Assembly (NCBI RefSeq): GCF_010672525.1
Contig: NZ_JAAHGH010000013.1
Coordinates: 62,001 to 126,000, forward strand
Length of the DNA stretch: 64,000 bases
From: Okeania sp. SIO2B3
GTDB taxonomy: Bacteria > Cyanobacteriota > Cyanobacteriia > Cyanobacteriales > Microcoleaceae
Reading direction: 5' to 3'
The translations under genes were made by a program, and so were the position numbers. The notes below the pieces were generated by a model. That model was not told the DNA's origin. It worked only from the letters and a program-made list of their open reading frames with translations, and did no database searches. Numbering within the stretch: the stretch's first letter is position 1; every line of letters starts with the position of its first letter. Shown here in pieces: positions 17,798-26,286 of the stretch.

Positions 17798-18247
17798 TTA
17801 AAAGGGGCAATCATCATCATCAAACTGCATATCCCAATTAGATGACAAAACTTGATCCATTACTGCGTCAAAAGCTGCAGCATTGATATTTTTGTGAGCC
17901 TCTTCTTTGAGAGGGTTTGACAGAGGAATTAGTCTTAACTGACGTCCTTCGGTAATTAAATCAAAATATGTTTCTTTCTGTAATGATTGTCCAAGTTCTA
18001 GGTAATCAAAACTAAGTACATTTAGGTATATTGAATGATTAGCAACTAAAGTTGACCGTTGACAATCCGCAAATACTTCTAGTATGTATCCTTCACCTCG
18101 GCTTTGAATTTGGCCATCTTGAGTATGGATATAGCGGACTCTACCTAAATCGATCAACAGTCTTTGCATATCACGTTTATTGACAACTATGCCACTGTCA
18201 ATTATGCAAGGAGCAGATACTCTCTGGTCAAAATTATTGGAACTCAT
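17798..18247 (-). CDS. Conserved cyanobacterial-type protein of unknown function
   Basis: A 149-aa acidic protein I do not recognise by family. It has no signal peptide or membrane segment; the middle alternates short beta-like segments (RVRYIHTQDGQIQSRGEGYI, STLVANHSIYLNVLSFDYLE), and the C-terminus ends in an acidic WDMQFDDDDCPF tail. It ends 98 bp upstream of tgt on the same strand and could be co-transcribed with it. Codon use looks like the neighbours, and the compact gene between housekeeping genes argues it is real. Role unknown. Confidence 0.6.
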   Translation of the reverse strand: MSSNNFDQRVSAPCIIDSGIVVNKRDMQRLLIDLGRVRYIHTQDGQIQSRGEGYILEVFADCQRSTLVANHSIYLNVLSFDYLELGQSLQKETYFDLITEGRQLRLIPLSNPLKEEAHKNINAAAFDAVMDQVLSSNWDMQFDDDDCPF

Positions 18248-18718
18248 ATAGCAAAAGCCTCTGAATTTGATAGAAATTGATCAGAACAGTTTTTTTTAGT
18301 TCTGAGTTATTTAGATAGTGCTATTCTTGTTCCAATTCTGGCATAGTTTCTTGGAGAATGAACCAATAATATGGCAATATGGTTTGGAATATGCACAAAA
18401 TCTCATGGAAAAGGGAAGGATTTATCTAACAACAGCTCATCTGGAGTCAGAGTTTCAGACTTTTAATATATAGTTTGAATTTTTTATACATTCTATACTA
18501 TGTATATTTAACTATGTATATTTAACTATGCATTCTTGAAATCTTTTGAGGTCTATACAGAACTATACTGTATATTTACTTTCTACCATACAAAATTAAT
18601 TTTGTCTACTCCTTGGTTATTAATTTGATTTGAAACAAATGCAGCAAATATTATTTTTTTTGATACTATAGTTAACAATAAAAAGCCAAGCTCAGAAAAT
18701 TTTGGGTGGTAAAAAATA
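18248..18718. other. Gap between divergent genes; AT-rich with 14-bp tandem repeat
   Basis: Promoters for the minus-strand pair and for cobS must lie here. At 18497-18530 the unit ACTATGTATATTTA is repeated twice with a partial third copy (14 bp, twice the 7-bp period seen elsewhere). No gene, RNA motif or mobile element is recognised in the rest. Confidence 0.5.
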
Positions 18719-19486
18719 TTGCTCCATGTAATTAGGAAAACTCTGACAAAACTCTGTGCTGGAATTGCATTTTACACCTGTTTACCAATTCCCCATACTT
18801 GGAATTTGGATTTTAACGGTATTGCTCGTTTCGCTCCTGTGATAGGATTGATAGTGGGGGGTATCCTTGGGCTAATTGACCTTGGATTACAAATTTTAGG
18901 AATGCCTATACTCACTAGGTCTGCTGTAGCAATTGTATCTGGAATTGCCTTAACTGGTGGTTTACACTTGGATGGGGTGATGGATACTGCTGATGGGTTG
19001 GCAGTGCCAGACCAGAAACGACGACTGGAAGTAATGAGTGATAGTGCTACAGGAGCTTTTGGTGCAATGGCAGCGATCGCTCTACTGTTGCTAAAAATTA
19101 CTGCTTTAACAGATTTAGATAGCGACCGCTTTTTAATACTAATGGGAGTAGCAGGTTGGGGAAGATGGGGTCAGTTAGTAGCGATCGCTCGTTACCCCTA
19201 TCTCAAACCTACTGGAAAAGGAGCATTTCACAAAGAGGCAAAATATTCGATTTGGGATTTTCTCCAAAGTCTACTTTTATTAGTGAGTCTGAGTGGAATC
19301 CAAATTTTATTAAACCCTGAAAGTTGGTTAGTAGCTTCTGGGATGGCAATAGGGGGAATAGCGATCGCTCTGTTGACAGGTGCTTGGTTTAACTATCGTT
19401 TGGGCGGTCACACTGGCGATACTTATGGTGCTGTGGTTGAATGGACAGAAGCATTATTATTGTGTTTGTTGGTTACTTTGGAATAG
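18719..19486 (+). CDS. cobS: Adenosylcobinamide-GDP ribazoletransferase (cobalamin synthase)
   Basis: Integral membrane enzyme joining adenosylcobinamide-GDP with alpha-ribazole phosphate, the last assembly step of (pseudo)cobalamin. It is 255 aa. Motifs: [11 protein letters not shown], the metal-binding [16 protein letters not shown] (residues about 80-95), [24 protein letters not shown] and [14 protein letters not shown] near the C-terminus, with several membrane helices between. The start appears to be TTG at 18719, with GGTGG 8-12 nt upstream; the nearest ATG (18726) is out of frame. A decayed copy of the 3' end lies 500 bp downstream (20004-20125). Confidence 0.93.
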   Translation: MLHVIRKTLTKLCAGIAFYTCLPIPHTWNLDFNGIARFAPVIGLIVGGILGLIDLGLQILGMPILTRSAVAIVSGIALTGGLHLDGVMDTADGLAVPDQKRRLEVMSDSATGAFGAMAAIALLLLKITALTDLDSDRFLILMGVAGWGRWGQLVAIARYPYLKPTGKGAFHKEAKYSIWDFLQSLLLLVSLSGIQILLNPESWLVASGMAIGGIAIALLTGAWFNYRLGGHTGDTYGAVVEWTEALLLCLLVTLE

Positions 19487-19595
19487 CGGTTATTTCAGTT
19501 ATCAGTCATCAGTTATCAGTTATCAGTTTTGCCGACTGAAAACGCCATATGTAGGGGCGAATGGTATTCGCCCTAACTTTTGAAGTTAAAATATA

Positions 19596-19919
19596 ATGTT
19601 GACTTTAGACGTACAAATAATTTTAAACTCAATTCCTAATGAGGTTGCTTGGCAAGATATTGTACAATTTGAGAAGCTTGACGACCGCGTTGCTATAGCT
19701 AATGATTTTTCTCCTAATATGGTTGGTGTCAATGATGGTTTTATTGAGTGGTGTCCTAATGATGAACCACCAAGCTATTTAGAAAAATTAGTTTGGTGGT
19801 GGGTGGTTCGTCCAGATATGGGGGCAGCGTTCGCGGAGCGTTGCGGATGCAACATCGCTCTTGAAGCTCATGTTGAATTGAAAAGAATTATTGGGAACTA
19901 TATTTTGAGCAGTGAATAG
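19596..19919 (+). CDS. Small hypothetical protein with an apparent repeat insertion
   Basis: A 107-aa protein, not recognised. The first two thirds (LTLDVQIILNSIPNEVAWQD, FIEWCPNDEPPSYLEKLVWW) look like a folded domain. The segment PDMGAAFAERCGCNIALEAH is encoded by GCGTTCGCGGAGCGTTGCGG and following bases, which resembles the small dispersed repeats found elsewhere in this window, so the C-terminus may be altered. The start follows a run of ATCAGTTATCAG repeats. It may be a damaged gene; real coding status is moderate. Confidence 0.45.
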   Translation: MLTLDVQIILNSIPNEVAWQDIVQFEKLDDRVAIANDFSPNMVGVNDGFIEWCPNDEPPSYLEKLVWWWVVRPDMGAAFAERCGCNIALEAHVELKRIIGNYILSSE

Positions 19920-20003
19920 AGTGATTTTGCATCCACAAAGCTTTCTTGCGGAATGCTGCGCAAACGCGGTCGCTTCTAAAATATCATGGCTTTGGGAGGA
20001 GGT

Positions 20004-20125
20004 TATCGCTCTGTTTGCTTGGTTTAACCATTGCTTAGGCGGTAATACTGTCGATACTTATAGTGCTGTGCTTAAATGGACATAAGCATTATTATTGTGT
20101 GTTTTGGTTACTTTGGAATAGCGAT
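20004..20125 (+). pseudogene. Decayed duplicate of the cobS 3' end
   Basis: Aligns by eye with cobS 19363-19493: CTTGGTTTAAC, GGCGGT-ACT, GATACTTAT and AGCATTATTATTGTGT are all shared, ending in GGTTACTTTGGAATAGCG. Translation reads AWFNHCLGGNTVDTYSAVLKW and then a stop where cobS has GAA (GGACATAAGC versus GGACAGAAGC). Only the last roughly 40 codons are duplicated, so this is a partial gene copy, non-functional. Confidence 0.88.
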
Positions 20126-20245
20126 TGGTTATCAGTTTTTGAGAAGAAGAAAATTATCGCTGGTGCTTTTATCAAAAAGATACTATTTTTTACATTTTTA
20201 CAGCGCTTTTGCTAATACATGACCTCACGTTACCAGCAAAACCTT

Positions 20246-20273
20246 GTAGGGAGGTTCCATGGAAGCTCCCTAC
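20246..20273 (-). terminator. 28-bp palindrome downstream of the lipase gene
   Basis: GTAGGGAGGTTCCA (20246-20259) pairs with TGGAAGCTCCCTAC (20260-20273) with one mismatch and no loop. It lies 39 bp past the stop of the minus-strand lipase gene. There is no long T-run, so it may be a repeat or a weak terminator. Confidence 0.4.
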
Positions 20274-20311
20274 TGTGGTATACCCAAATAAAAATTGTTG
20301 TAATTCCTCAG

Positions 20312-22426
20312 TTATGCCAAACTAATAGTATTTTCTTGAGAGAATCCCCAGTTAACGCCATTTATATAGGTGATACGATCCATTTCACCAGATAAATCTG
20401 CATGGATAACTCCTTCATGGGCAGCTCTTGAGTCTATAGTCCATAGGGTATTACCATCGTTGCCATACCAGTCATATTGTAAGTCTGATGGCAATTCTCC
20501 ATCTACATTATTTTTGATCCAGTCTGCATAAACTTTAACTACTGCTCCGTGATTGTCTATATTATTCCTAATCGGAGTATCTCCGGTAAAGTCGATCAAA
20601 AATGATCGATCAGCAGTTTTAGCTTGTTCATTGTCACCTGCAAGATCTCCTTCCCATAAACTTGATACAACAGTAAGGGGAAGGTTAAATCTGTCAACTG
20701 TAGCATCTACAGTTACTAATGCTAGGGAGTCTTGAGCTATATCCCTAAAGTTTGGTACTCTCTGCCCCCATCCTAGTGCTTCACCGTCTATGTCATAAGT
20801 ATTGCCAGGCCATGCTGGATCTAACGCCACAAATTCTTTAACTTCACCCCAGTTGTTCTGTTTAAAGATACGTCCAATTTCTGCACCAACATAGGAACCT
20901 AAACTGTGACCAACAATTTTTAACTGCTCGGGATTCATTCCAGCCTCATGCAACCAGTTTGCTGCTTGACGAGCAACGGGAGCTATTGCTCCGGCTGTGT
21001 GGAAAGGGGCACCAAAATCAACAGGAATGCTTCCGGACTGGAAATTAGTCAAGGCAGAAGTAATTGTTCCAGTTAACAGATAGCTAGGAGTGGGTAAATT
21101 ATTATTCCAACGAGCTGGCTCCTCCCAATCTAAAGCCAAGACTTGATAATCTTTACTAATTGCTGTCTTCAACAATTCTTCCATATCATCAGGGCTATTA
21201 TTCCATCCATGAATAATTAGCATTGTTTCTTTATTTGGGTCAAACTCAGCATAAGCGTTTAGTTGTACACCTCCAGAATATTGACCGTGATTCCAAATAT
21301 CACCTAAGGAGACAACAAAAGGGTCTCCTAAATCATTAGAGTTTGAAGTATCACTTGAAGAACTAGCCGATAAACTTAAGTTGTAATTACTATTAGCGCC
21401 ATTATAAGGATAAATTTCAATGTAGTAATTTCCTGGACTCAAGGTTGTATTAATAAACTCATCTGAGTTGAATGAATTTGTTGAGGACTCAATTGAATTA
21501 TTACTATCAAATAATCTCACATCAATATTCTCACTCAAACCGTTAAGGACAAGATTGAAATTACTGGTACTATCAAGGTAGAAATCGTAGCGATCGCTAG
21601 TATCACTGTTACCTACAAAACCACTAAAACTGCGACTACCACTGAGTAATCCTAAATTGGAGTCAATTGTTTCTACTACGCTCGTTTGAGTAGTCGAACC
21701 TCCAGTTGTTCCTCCTGTAGTTGTTCCACCTCCAGTTACTACAGTTGAGTTATCTTGAGAAATTAGATGTTGAGGAATCCGAATGGTATCATAAGGGTCA
21801 ATTTGACTAGGATCGGAAATACTATTATGATTGGCAATCACTGAGTAATTCGAGCCATTACCAGTAAAACGAGTAGCAATATCCCAGAGATTATCTCCAT
21901 ATTCTACTGTATATATAAAGTCGTTAGAGTTTCCAGTTGTTACTCCTCCAGTTGTTACAGTCGCTTCATCTTGAGGAATTAGATGCTGAGGAATCCGAAT
22001 TGGGTCATTAGGGAAAATTAGACCGGGATTGGAAATACCATTATAATTGGCAATCTCTAAATAATTAGAGCCATTACCAGTAAAACGAGTAGCAATATCC
22101 CAGAGGTTGTCTCCTTCCTGCACTGTATGTATTAAATCGTCTACTGAACTTGCCTGTCGTATTGCATCAGATTCAACACTCTCTCCTGTCAAACTATCTA
22201 CAGTTGAAGCAGTAGAATTATCAACACCTAATACTTCCCCAATAATTCCATTGTCTGCTGGAGGCAAAATAATCTCGTTGTCGCCTTCTGCTCCAAAAGT
22301 CGGAATAATAATCTCTGAAGTCACATCATTACTAGGAATATTATTTATCCCCAACGTCTCAGTTTCTTTATTACCAAAACCAGCGATCGCCTGCTCTAAA
22401 AATTCTTGTGGCTCAAAATTACTCAT
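20312..22426 (-). CDS. LysM-LysM-PPC-lipase protein, probably secreted
   Basis: A 704-aa modular protein. Residues about 98-145 and 170-225 are two LysM domains (HTVQEGDNLWDIATRF and YTVEYGDNLWDIATRF, each ending RIPQHLI). Residues about 260-355 are a PPC-type beta-sandwich (SGFVGNSDTSDRYDFYLDST, GNYYIEIYPY). From about residue 370 comes an alpha/beta-hydrolase of the pancreatic-lipase type: MLIIHGWNNSPDDM, nucleophile elbow KIVGHSLGSYVGAEIG (Ser), VALDPAWPGNTYDIDG (Asp) and IDNHGAVVKVY (candidate His). The N-terminus (MSNFEPQEFLEQAIAGFG) lacks a Sec signal, typical of cyanobacterial proteins exported by a C-terminal type I signal. LysM suggests cell-wall or glycan binding. It likely acts as an exported lipase or esterase; the substrate is unknown. 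Confidence 0.85.
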   Translation of the reverse strand: MSNFEPQEFLEQAIAGFGNKETETLGINNIPSNDVTSEIIIPTFGAEGDNEIILPPADNGIIGEVLGVDNSTASTVDSLTGESVESDAIRQASSVDDLIHTVQEGDNLWDIATRFTGNGSNYLEIANYNGISNPGLIFPNDPIRIPQHLIPQDEATVTTGGVTTGNSNDFIYTVEYGDNLWDIATRFTGNGSNYSVIANHNSISDPSQIDPYDTIRIPQHLISQDNSTVVTGGGTTTGGTTGGSTTQTSVVETIDSNLGLLSGSRSFSGFVGNSDTSDRYDFYLDSTSNFNLVLNGLSENIDVRLFDSNNSIESSTNSFNSDEFINTTLSPGNYYIEIYPYNGANSNYNLSLSASSSSDTSNSNDLGDPFVVSLGDIWNHGQYSGGVQLNAYAEFDPNKETMLIIHGWNNSPDDMEELLKTAISKDYQVLALDWEEPARWNNNLPTPSYLLTGTITSALTNFQSGSIPVDFGAPFHTAGAIAPVARQAANWLHEAGMNPEQLKIVGHSLGSYVGAEIGRIFKQNNWGEVKEFVALDPAWPGNTYDIDGEALGWGQRVPNFRDIAQDSLALVTVDATVDRFNLPLTVVSSLWEGDLAGDNEQAKTADRSFLIDFTGDTPIRNNIDNHGAVVKVYADWIKNNVDGELPSDLQYDWYGNDGNTLWTIDSRAAHEGVIHADLSGEMDRITYINGVNWGFSQENTISLA

Positions 22427-22486
22427 GGTAGAATTTCCCTATTTATTAACATTAGTAGCGCAGTTGTTATTTGAGAACTAAACTAT

Positions 22487-22576
22487 CAGGACTTACGCAA
22501 AGGCACTATTTATAGAGTAAAGTAACTGTTGGACAATAGTTTTGAGCGCTATATATAGCGTATCTGCGTAAGTCCT
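22487..22576. repeat. Family A3 element
   Basis: The A termini CAGGACTTACGCA (22487-22499) and TGCGTAAGTCCT (22565-22576) flank a different interior with GTTGGACAATAG and the palindrome AGCGCTATATATAGCG. The rest of the gap 22427-22768 is AT-rich with no gene. Confidence 0.8.
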
Positions 22577-22768
22577 AACTATGTAAGTAATTCTCTACAG
22601 ATGGCTAGTGCCATTATTTTTTAAGTATTTACACTGGCTTTTTTTTTATTAAGTAATATTTATTACTTAAGCTAAATCAATCATAAGCGAGTAAAGACTA
22701 GGGTTCAACTAGCAAAAGTTAGGATTTTTGGTTATGCTTGGGTTAGGTGTTTATCTGCATAGCATAAA

Positions 22769-23272
22769 ATGGCATCAAAAAAAGATGAAGTTTTTGCAGC
22801 TTCAGCAAAATATTGGGACTTAGAAAGGCTCTATCAAGCTTTAGCAGCAGTCAAACGAAGAATCTCTCCTGGCTCTCGCAAGGGATTAACGGATACAGAA
22901 AAGCTTTATTTACGGGGAATTCTTTGTGGTCATAGTCCAGCAAAAATAGCTAAGAAGCTATATAGAAGTCCTAAAGGTGTAGAGGTGTATGTGTGCAAAA
23001 CTTTATACCAATATCTCAAGCAACTTGTGGATACATCGAGCGAACAGATGGGAAATTGGAGAAATATTCATACATGGTTGGAAGATGCAGGATATAAAAC
23101 GCTGTCGTCTGTTGAATCTAAATTAAATCATAATTCTTTACCTACGGAGGCGCTGGTAAATATAGTTGGTATGAATTTTGAGAACTCGAATACATTAAAT
23201 ATAGATATTAATATCAAATTATCATTTCCTTCAGGTTCAGAAACTGAAGAGGCAGAAAATTTAGAGGAATAA
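22769..23272 (+). CDS. HTH protein of the cyanobacterial conflict-regulator type
   Basis: A 167-aa protein. Residues about 30-85 (GLTDTEKLYLRGILCGHSPA then KIAKKLYRSPKGVEVYVCKTLYQYLK) form a helix-turn-helix like the N-terminal modules placed before NB-ARC, WD40, caspase or CHAT domains in cyanobacterial signalling proteins (sometimes called vMAP-type). Here the module stands alone, with GNWRNIHTWLEDAGYKT after it and an acidic tail. No partner effector is adjacent. It may be a small DNA-binding regulator, or the remaining N-terminal part of a longer ancestral protein. Convergent with the ChW gene, 52 bp away. Confidence 0.6.
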   Translation: MASKKDEVFAASAKYWDLERLYQALAAVKRRISPGSRKGLTDTEKLYLRGILCGHSPAKIAKKLYRSPKGVEVYVCKTLYQYLKQLVDTSSEQMGNWRNIHTWLEDAGYKTLSSVESKLNHNSLPTEALVNIVGMNFENSNTLNIDINIKLSFPSGSETEEAENLEE

Positions 23273-23323
23273 TTATCCTAATTTCTGCCATCTTAAAAAA
23301 GTCTGAATACTGACTCCTGACTG

Positions 23324-24664
23324 CTAATTTTTAGGTTCTATCCAAATTTTTATACCCTCTACTCTGAGAGCTTGGTTGCGAGTACCACAATATGCACCAT
23401 TAGAATAAACTGGTAAATCTCCCATATTCTGAACGTGAGCTGTATAGAATACATCATAATTGCCAGCTTGAATACCTGTAATACGAACCGCAAATCCTTC
23501 TATTCTTCTCCCTTTGCCGCGTTCTCCAGCTAATTTTCCAGCTTCTAACCAAGGAGTATCACCTATGTCAGAAACATGAGCCATGTATTCAAGGTTTAAC
23601 CCAGGAATAGAGGGTTCTATATTTATTTGAAAAGCTTCTACACGAAAACCTTGACCGCGAGTACCTGCATATTCTTGACTGCCAAAGATGCGATCGCCTA
23701 TATTTTGTATATGAACTAAAACTTTCAACCCTACAGAAACTGCTGATGTTTGATTAGTAGTTTCTCCCAACATCATATTTGGTCTTTCAACAGTGGGAGA
23801 ATTTTTAGATACTTCCACACCAGGAACAATAATGATTTCATCTACAGGGTTTGTACCTCTAGGTGTTGGGTCTTCTAAAATCATCACATCTGGATCTTCA
23901 ATAGCTGTTTCTGCACCACCAGAAGGTACTACTATTAAAGGTGGTAAACTTGGAGCAGTTGGTTTTTGCGTATTAGTTGGTTGAGTGGCAATATTTTGCT
24001 CTAGTTCTTCTAGTGCTGGCAGTTTAATTCTAGATGTTGTGGGTGAAGAATCATTAGGAATGGTTAGTTTTCCTCTGGATATGGCTAACATTAGTTTTTT
24101 GCCAAAGCTGGCATTAACTTTTTCCTCTAATTCCAACCACTGCTCATCATCTAAACTTTTACCCTGTTTGACAAGTGTTAATATTGCTGAAAGTGGATGT
24201 TTATTTGCAATTAAAGCTTGAGCATCATCTGGTAATTTGTCAGATTTTGTATTAGAAATTAATTGGTGTAATTCTTTAGCTTTTGCCTTAACTGGTTGTA
24301 AAGGAGGAAATTCTGGTTGTTCTTGATGAGCGATCGCCAAGATTTGATTAAGAATATCTAAAACTGGTTGACTGGTTGATGATTCTGTGGTTGAAGCTAG
24401 TGCTTTAATTAAGTTTTCTAAGTCTGTGAAAGAAGATATTGCCCCAGCAGAAACTTGAGATGTTTTTGCCAATTCTAGTCCCTGCTTTTTGAGAGTAGCA
24501 AAATCTCTACCATAGGCCATCAATTCTTCTAGTAAACCTTCTGAAGGGGGAGTACCTGCGTTTTGTAGTTCTTTAGCTGCCAGGGAGAGACGAATACCCA
24601 ATTTAGGAAAATTGTCTGATAGAGATGCTAGTTTTTCCAATAAGTTACGATTGACTGTTTCCAT
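23324..24664 (-). CDS. ChW-repeat (hydrophobic-W type) protein with helical N-terminal half
   Basis: A 446-aa protein. Residues 1-210 are helical and Leu/Lys/Glu-rich (LLEKLASLSDNFPKLGIRLS). Residues about 215-300 are a Pro/Thr-rich linker. The last 130 residues hold three ChW-like repeats: VLVHIQNIGDRIF...GTRGQGFRVEAFQI, YMAHVSDIGDTPW...GERGKGRRIEGFAV and YTAHVQNMGDLPV...GTRNQALRVEGIKI. The signature Trp is kept only in the second. ChW repeats are known from Clostridium surface proteins and occur in cyanobacteria, where they are thought to bind surface ligands. No signal peptide is seen. Function unknown; domain call fairly secure. Confidence 0.7.
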   Translation of the reverse strand: METVNRNLLEKLASLSDNFPKLGIRLSLAAKELQNAGTPPSEGLLEELMAYGRDFATLKKQGLELAKTSQVSAGAISSFTDLENLIKALASTTESSTSQPVLDILNQILAIAHQEQPEFPPLQPVKAKAKELHQLISNTKSDKLPDDAQALIANKHPLSAILTLVKQGKSLDDEQWLELEEKVNASFGKKLMLAISRGKLTIPNDSSPTTSRIKLPALEELEQNIATQPTNTQKPTAPSLPPLIVVPSGGAETAIEDPDVMILEDPTPRGTNPVDEIIIVPGVEVSKNSPTVERPNMMLGETTNQTSAVSVGLKVLVHIQNIGDRIFGSQEYAGTRGQGFRVEAFQINIEPSIPGLNLEYMAHVSDIGDTPWLEAGKLAGERGKGRRIEGFAVRITGIQAGNYDVFYTAHVQNMGDLPVYSNGAYCGTRNQALRVEGIKIWIEPKN

Positions 24665-24693
24665 ATTATTGTTAGAGTATATTTATCAAGAAA

Positions 24694-24723
24694 GGCAGAA
24701 GGCAGAAGGCAGAAGGCAGAAGG
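24694..24723. repeat. GGCAGAA heptanucleotide tandem repeat
   Basis: Four copies of the 7-mer upstream of the ChW gene. One of several 7-bp tandem arrays in the window, resembling the STRR sequences described in filamentous cyanobacteria. Confidence 0.85.
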
Positions 24724-24877
24724 GAATAAGGTTATAAAACCCCACCGTCACTAGCGGTGCATACAATTGGTTGGAGTCAGAAACCCCATCCAATTGTTCC
24801 TTCTGGCCTTAGCATAGCTGCCTTCTGCCTTCGTTCATATAATTACAGTTTTATATATTACTTCAGAAGATACATCT

Positions 24878-25001
24878 GATATCAAGTCCGGCAGCATCGG
24901 TATGATAAATTCCAGGTAAGGGATAAGGAAGAAGATTTGAAAGAAAGAAAAAGTAGATATTTCTCAATTTTTTACACAAACGATACCAACAGACATGATA
25001 T
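24878..25001. repeat. Family D-like element
   Basis: GATATCAAGTCCGGCAGCAT (from 24878) pairs imperfectly with CGATACCAACAGACATGATA (near 24981-25000). Related arms occur at 5188, 56449 and, as a solo right arm, near 36574-36595. The right end overlaps a possible start codon of the next gene. Confidence 0.6.
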
Positions 25002-25671
25002 GATTGAAATAAAAAACTCAAAAACCAAATGTCTGATACCTTCGATAAAAATGTTTGATGCAACCCATGAAATTTTGAATGATGGTCGTATTCATAAATA
25101 CATATTGACTCAAAATGGGCAACCAATATCCTATGCTGAGGTTTTAAACTTATGGCAGTATGAGTCAGACTTCGTCTCCTTCTTCATTTCACTTTTATCT
25201 GACTCTCCCTTTTCTGCCTATCGATGGGAAACACCACCCATTACAAAAGATACCGTAAAGCGCCAATTTGAATTCGTGTTGCTGAACTCTCCACGGTTAG
25301 CAAGCAACCCAGACAAAACGACATTTCGTGATTATTTCACAACTGATGATGTTAACAACGGAATAGTTGTATTTGAAAATTTAGGCAAAGATGCAATACT
25401 TGTAGTTCCATCTCCCAGGAACTCAAATTCCTCCTGGGAAGGAACTGCTTTTTCAGCTTATTCTCATCTAGCGGCCTTCATTCGTGGTGCGTCGGATGGT
25501 CAAAAACAGTCATTGTGGCAAATTGTGGGACAAACTGTGCAACAACAGATTTCAGACCGCCCGCTTTGGGTCAGTACGGCCGGTGGTGGAGTTGCTTGGC
25601 TTCATGTTAGATTAGATTATCGACCAAAATATTACGGGTACAAAATCTATAGTTTATCAGATCGAGTCTAG
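25000..25671 (+). CDS. DUF6940-like protein
   Basis: A 223-aa protein (start at 25000) resembling the DUF6940 family: LTQNGQPISYAEVLNLWQYE, LSDSPFSAYRWETPPIT, KRQFEFVLLNSPRL, DAILVVPSPRN, AYSHLAAFIRGAS and the terminal RPLWVSTAGGGVAWLHVRLD then YRPKYY. Function is unknown; conserved Trp, Asp and Arg residues suggest an enzyme-like fold. The open frame reaches back to 24937, but its first 21 codons lie in repeat D. The alternative start at 25051 (MFDATHEILNDGR) lies just beyond the repeat and may be the ancestral one. Confidence 0.65.
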   Translation: MIEIKNSKTKCLIPSIKMFDATHEILNDGRIHKYILTQNGQPISYAEVLNLWQYESDFVSFFISLLSDSPFSAYRWETPPITKDTVKRQFEFVLLNSPRLASNPDKTTFRDYFTTDDVNNGIVVFENLGKDAILVVPSPRNSNSSWEGTAFSAYSHLAAFIRGASDGQKQSLWQIVGQTVQQQISDRPLWVSTAGGGVAWLHVRLDYRPKYYGYKIYSLSDRV

Positions 25672-25697
25672 AAGAGCAAAAATAGAGATGATAGAAA

Positions 25698-25788
25698 CAG
25701 GACTTACACAAATTAACCTTTAAAACGCCATATGTAGGGGCGAATGGCATTCGCCCTCACTCAATGTAGCGTCCGTGCGTAAATCCTG
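25698..25788. repeat. Family A2 element
   Basis: CAGGACTTACACA at the left and TGCGTAAATCCTG at the right flank the A2 interior (ACGCCATATGTAGGGGCGAA, GGCATTCGCCCTCACTCAAT). It lies 66 bp upstream of tRNA-Arg. Confidence 0.8.
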
Positions 25789-25854
25789 AGAAAAATAATA
25801 GCTCTTCCTATTGCCAATTTGAGGCTTAAGATGCTAATGTTAGTATGGGTATAA

Positions 25855-25927
25855 GGGCGCGTAGCTCAGTGGATAGAGCACCAGATTCCGGTTCTGGGTG
25901 TCGGGGGTTCGAATCCCTCCGTGCTCG
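25855..25927 (+). tRNA. tRNA-Arg (anticodon CCG)
   Basis: A full cloverleaf of 73 nt. Acceptor GGGCGCG (25855-25861) pairs with CGTGCTC, including two G-U pairs; the D-arm is GCTCAGTGGATAGAGC. The anticodon stem CCAGA/TCTGG surrounds loop TTCCGGT, giving anticodon CCG, which reads CGG (Arg). The T-arm is GGGGGTTCGAATCCCTC and the discriminator base is G. CCA is not encoded. No intron. Confidence 0.96.
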
Positions 25928-26286
25928 TTTCAATATATATCCTGACTAACTGAAATATTAGCTATTCCTGATTTTTTTACCCTGGCCTAGAAATTAAGAA
26001 ATTATGATGTAGGGGCGAATACCATTCGCCCTATATTGTAGCGGCGTTTTGCTCCGCAGCAAATGGCCATTTGCCCATACACATTGTATGAACAAAGGCA
26101 GAAAGCAGAAGGGACAATTTTATAGCAATGTGCGCTGGCATATTTACAAATTGCAGGAGGTGTCCAATGGCTAAAAGTCTTATATTATGGGTAATTTATT
26201 CCCCTCCTGGGAGGGGGAGGGGCGAGGGGTGGGTTGCCTGTTGCCTGTTGCCAGATGAGCTGTTGCCTGCGCGCAGCGCTATATCC
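25928..26286. other. Gap with GC-rich repeat
   Basis: No gene is seen. Around 26006-26070 there is an A2-like core fragment (GTAGGGGCGAATACCATTCG) without the A termini. At 26201-26243 the GC-rich repeat CCCCTCCTGGGAGGGGGAGG, GGCGAGGGGTGGGTTG occurs, as inside element G (14222-14272) and, in variant form, in the TnpB gene at 45081-45133 and at 60160-60196. Confidence 0.6.
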
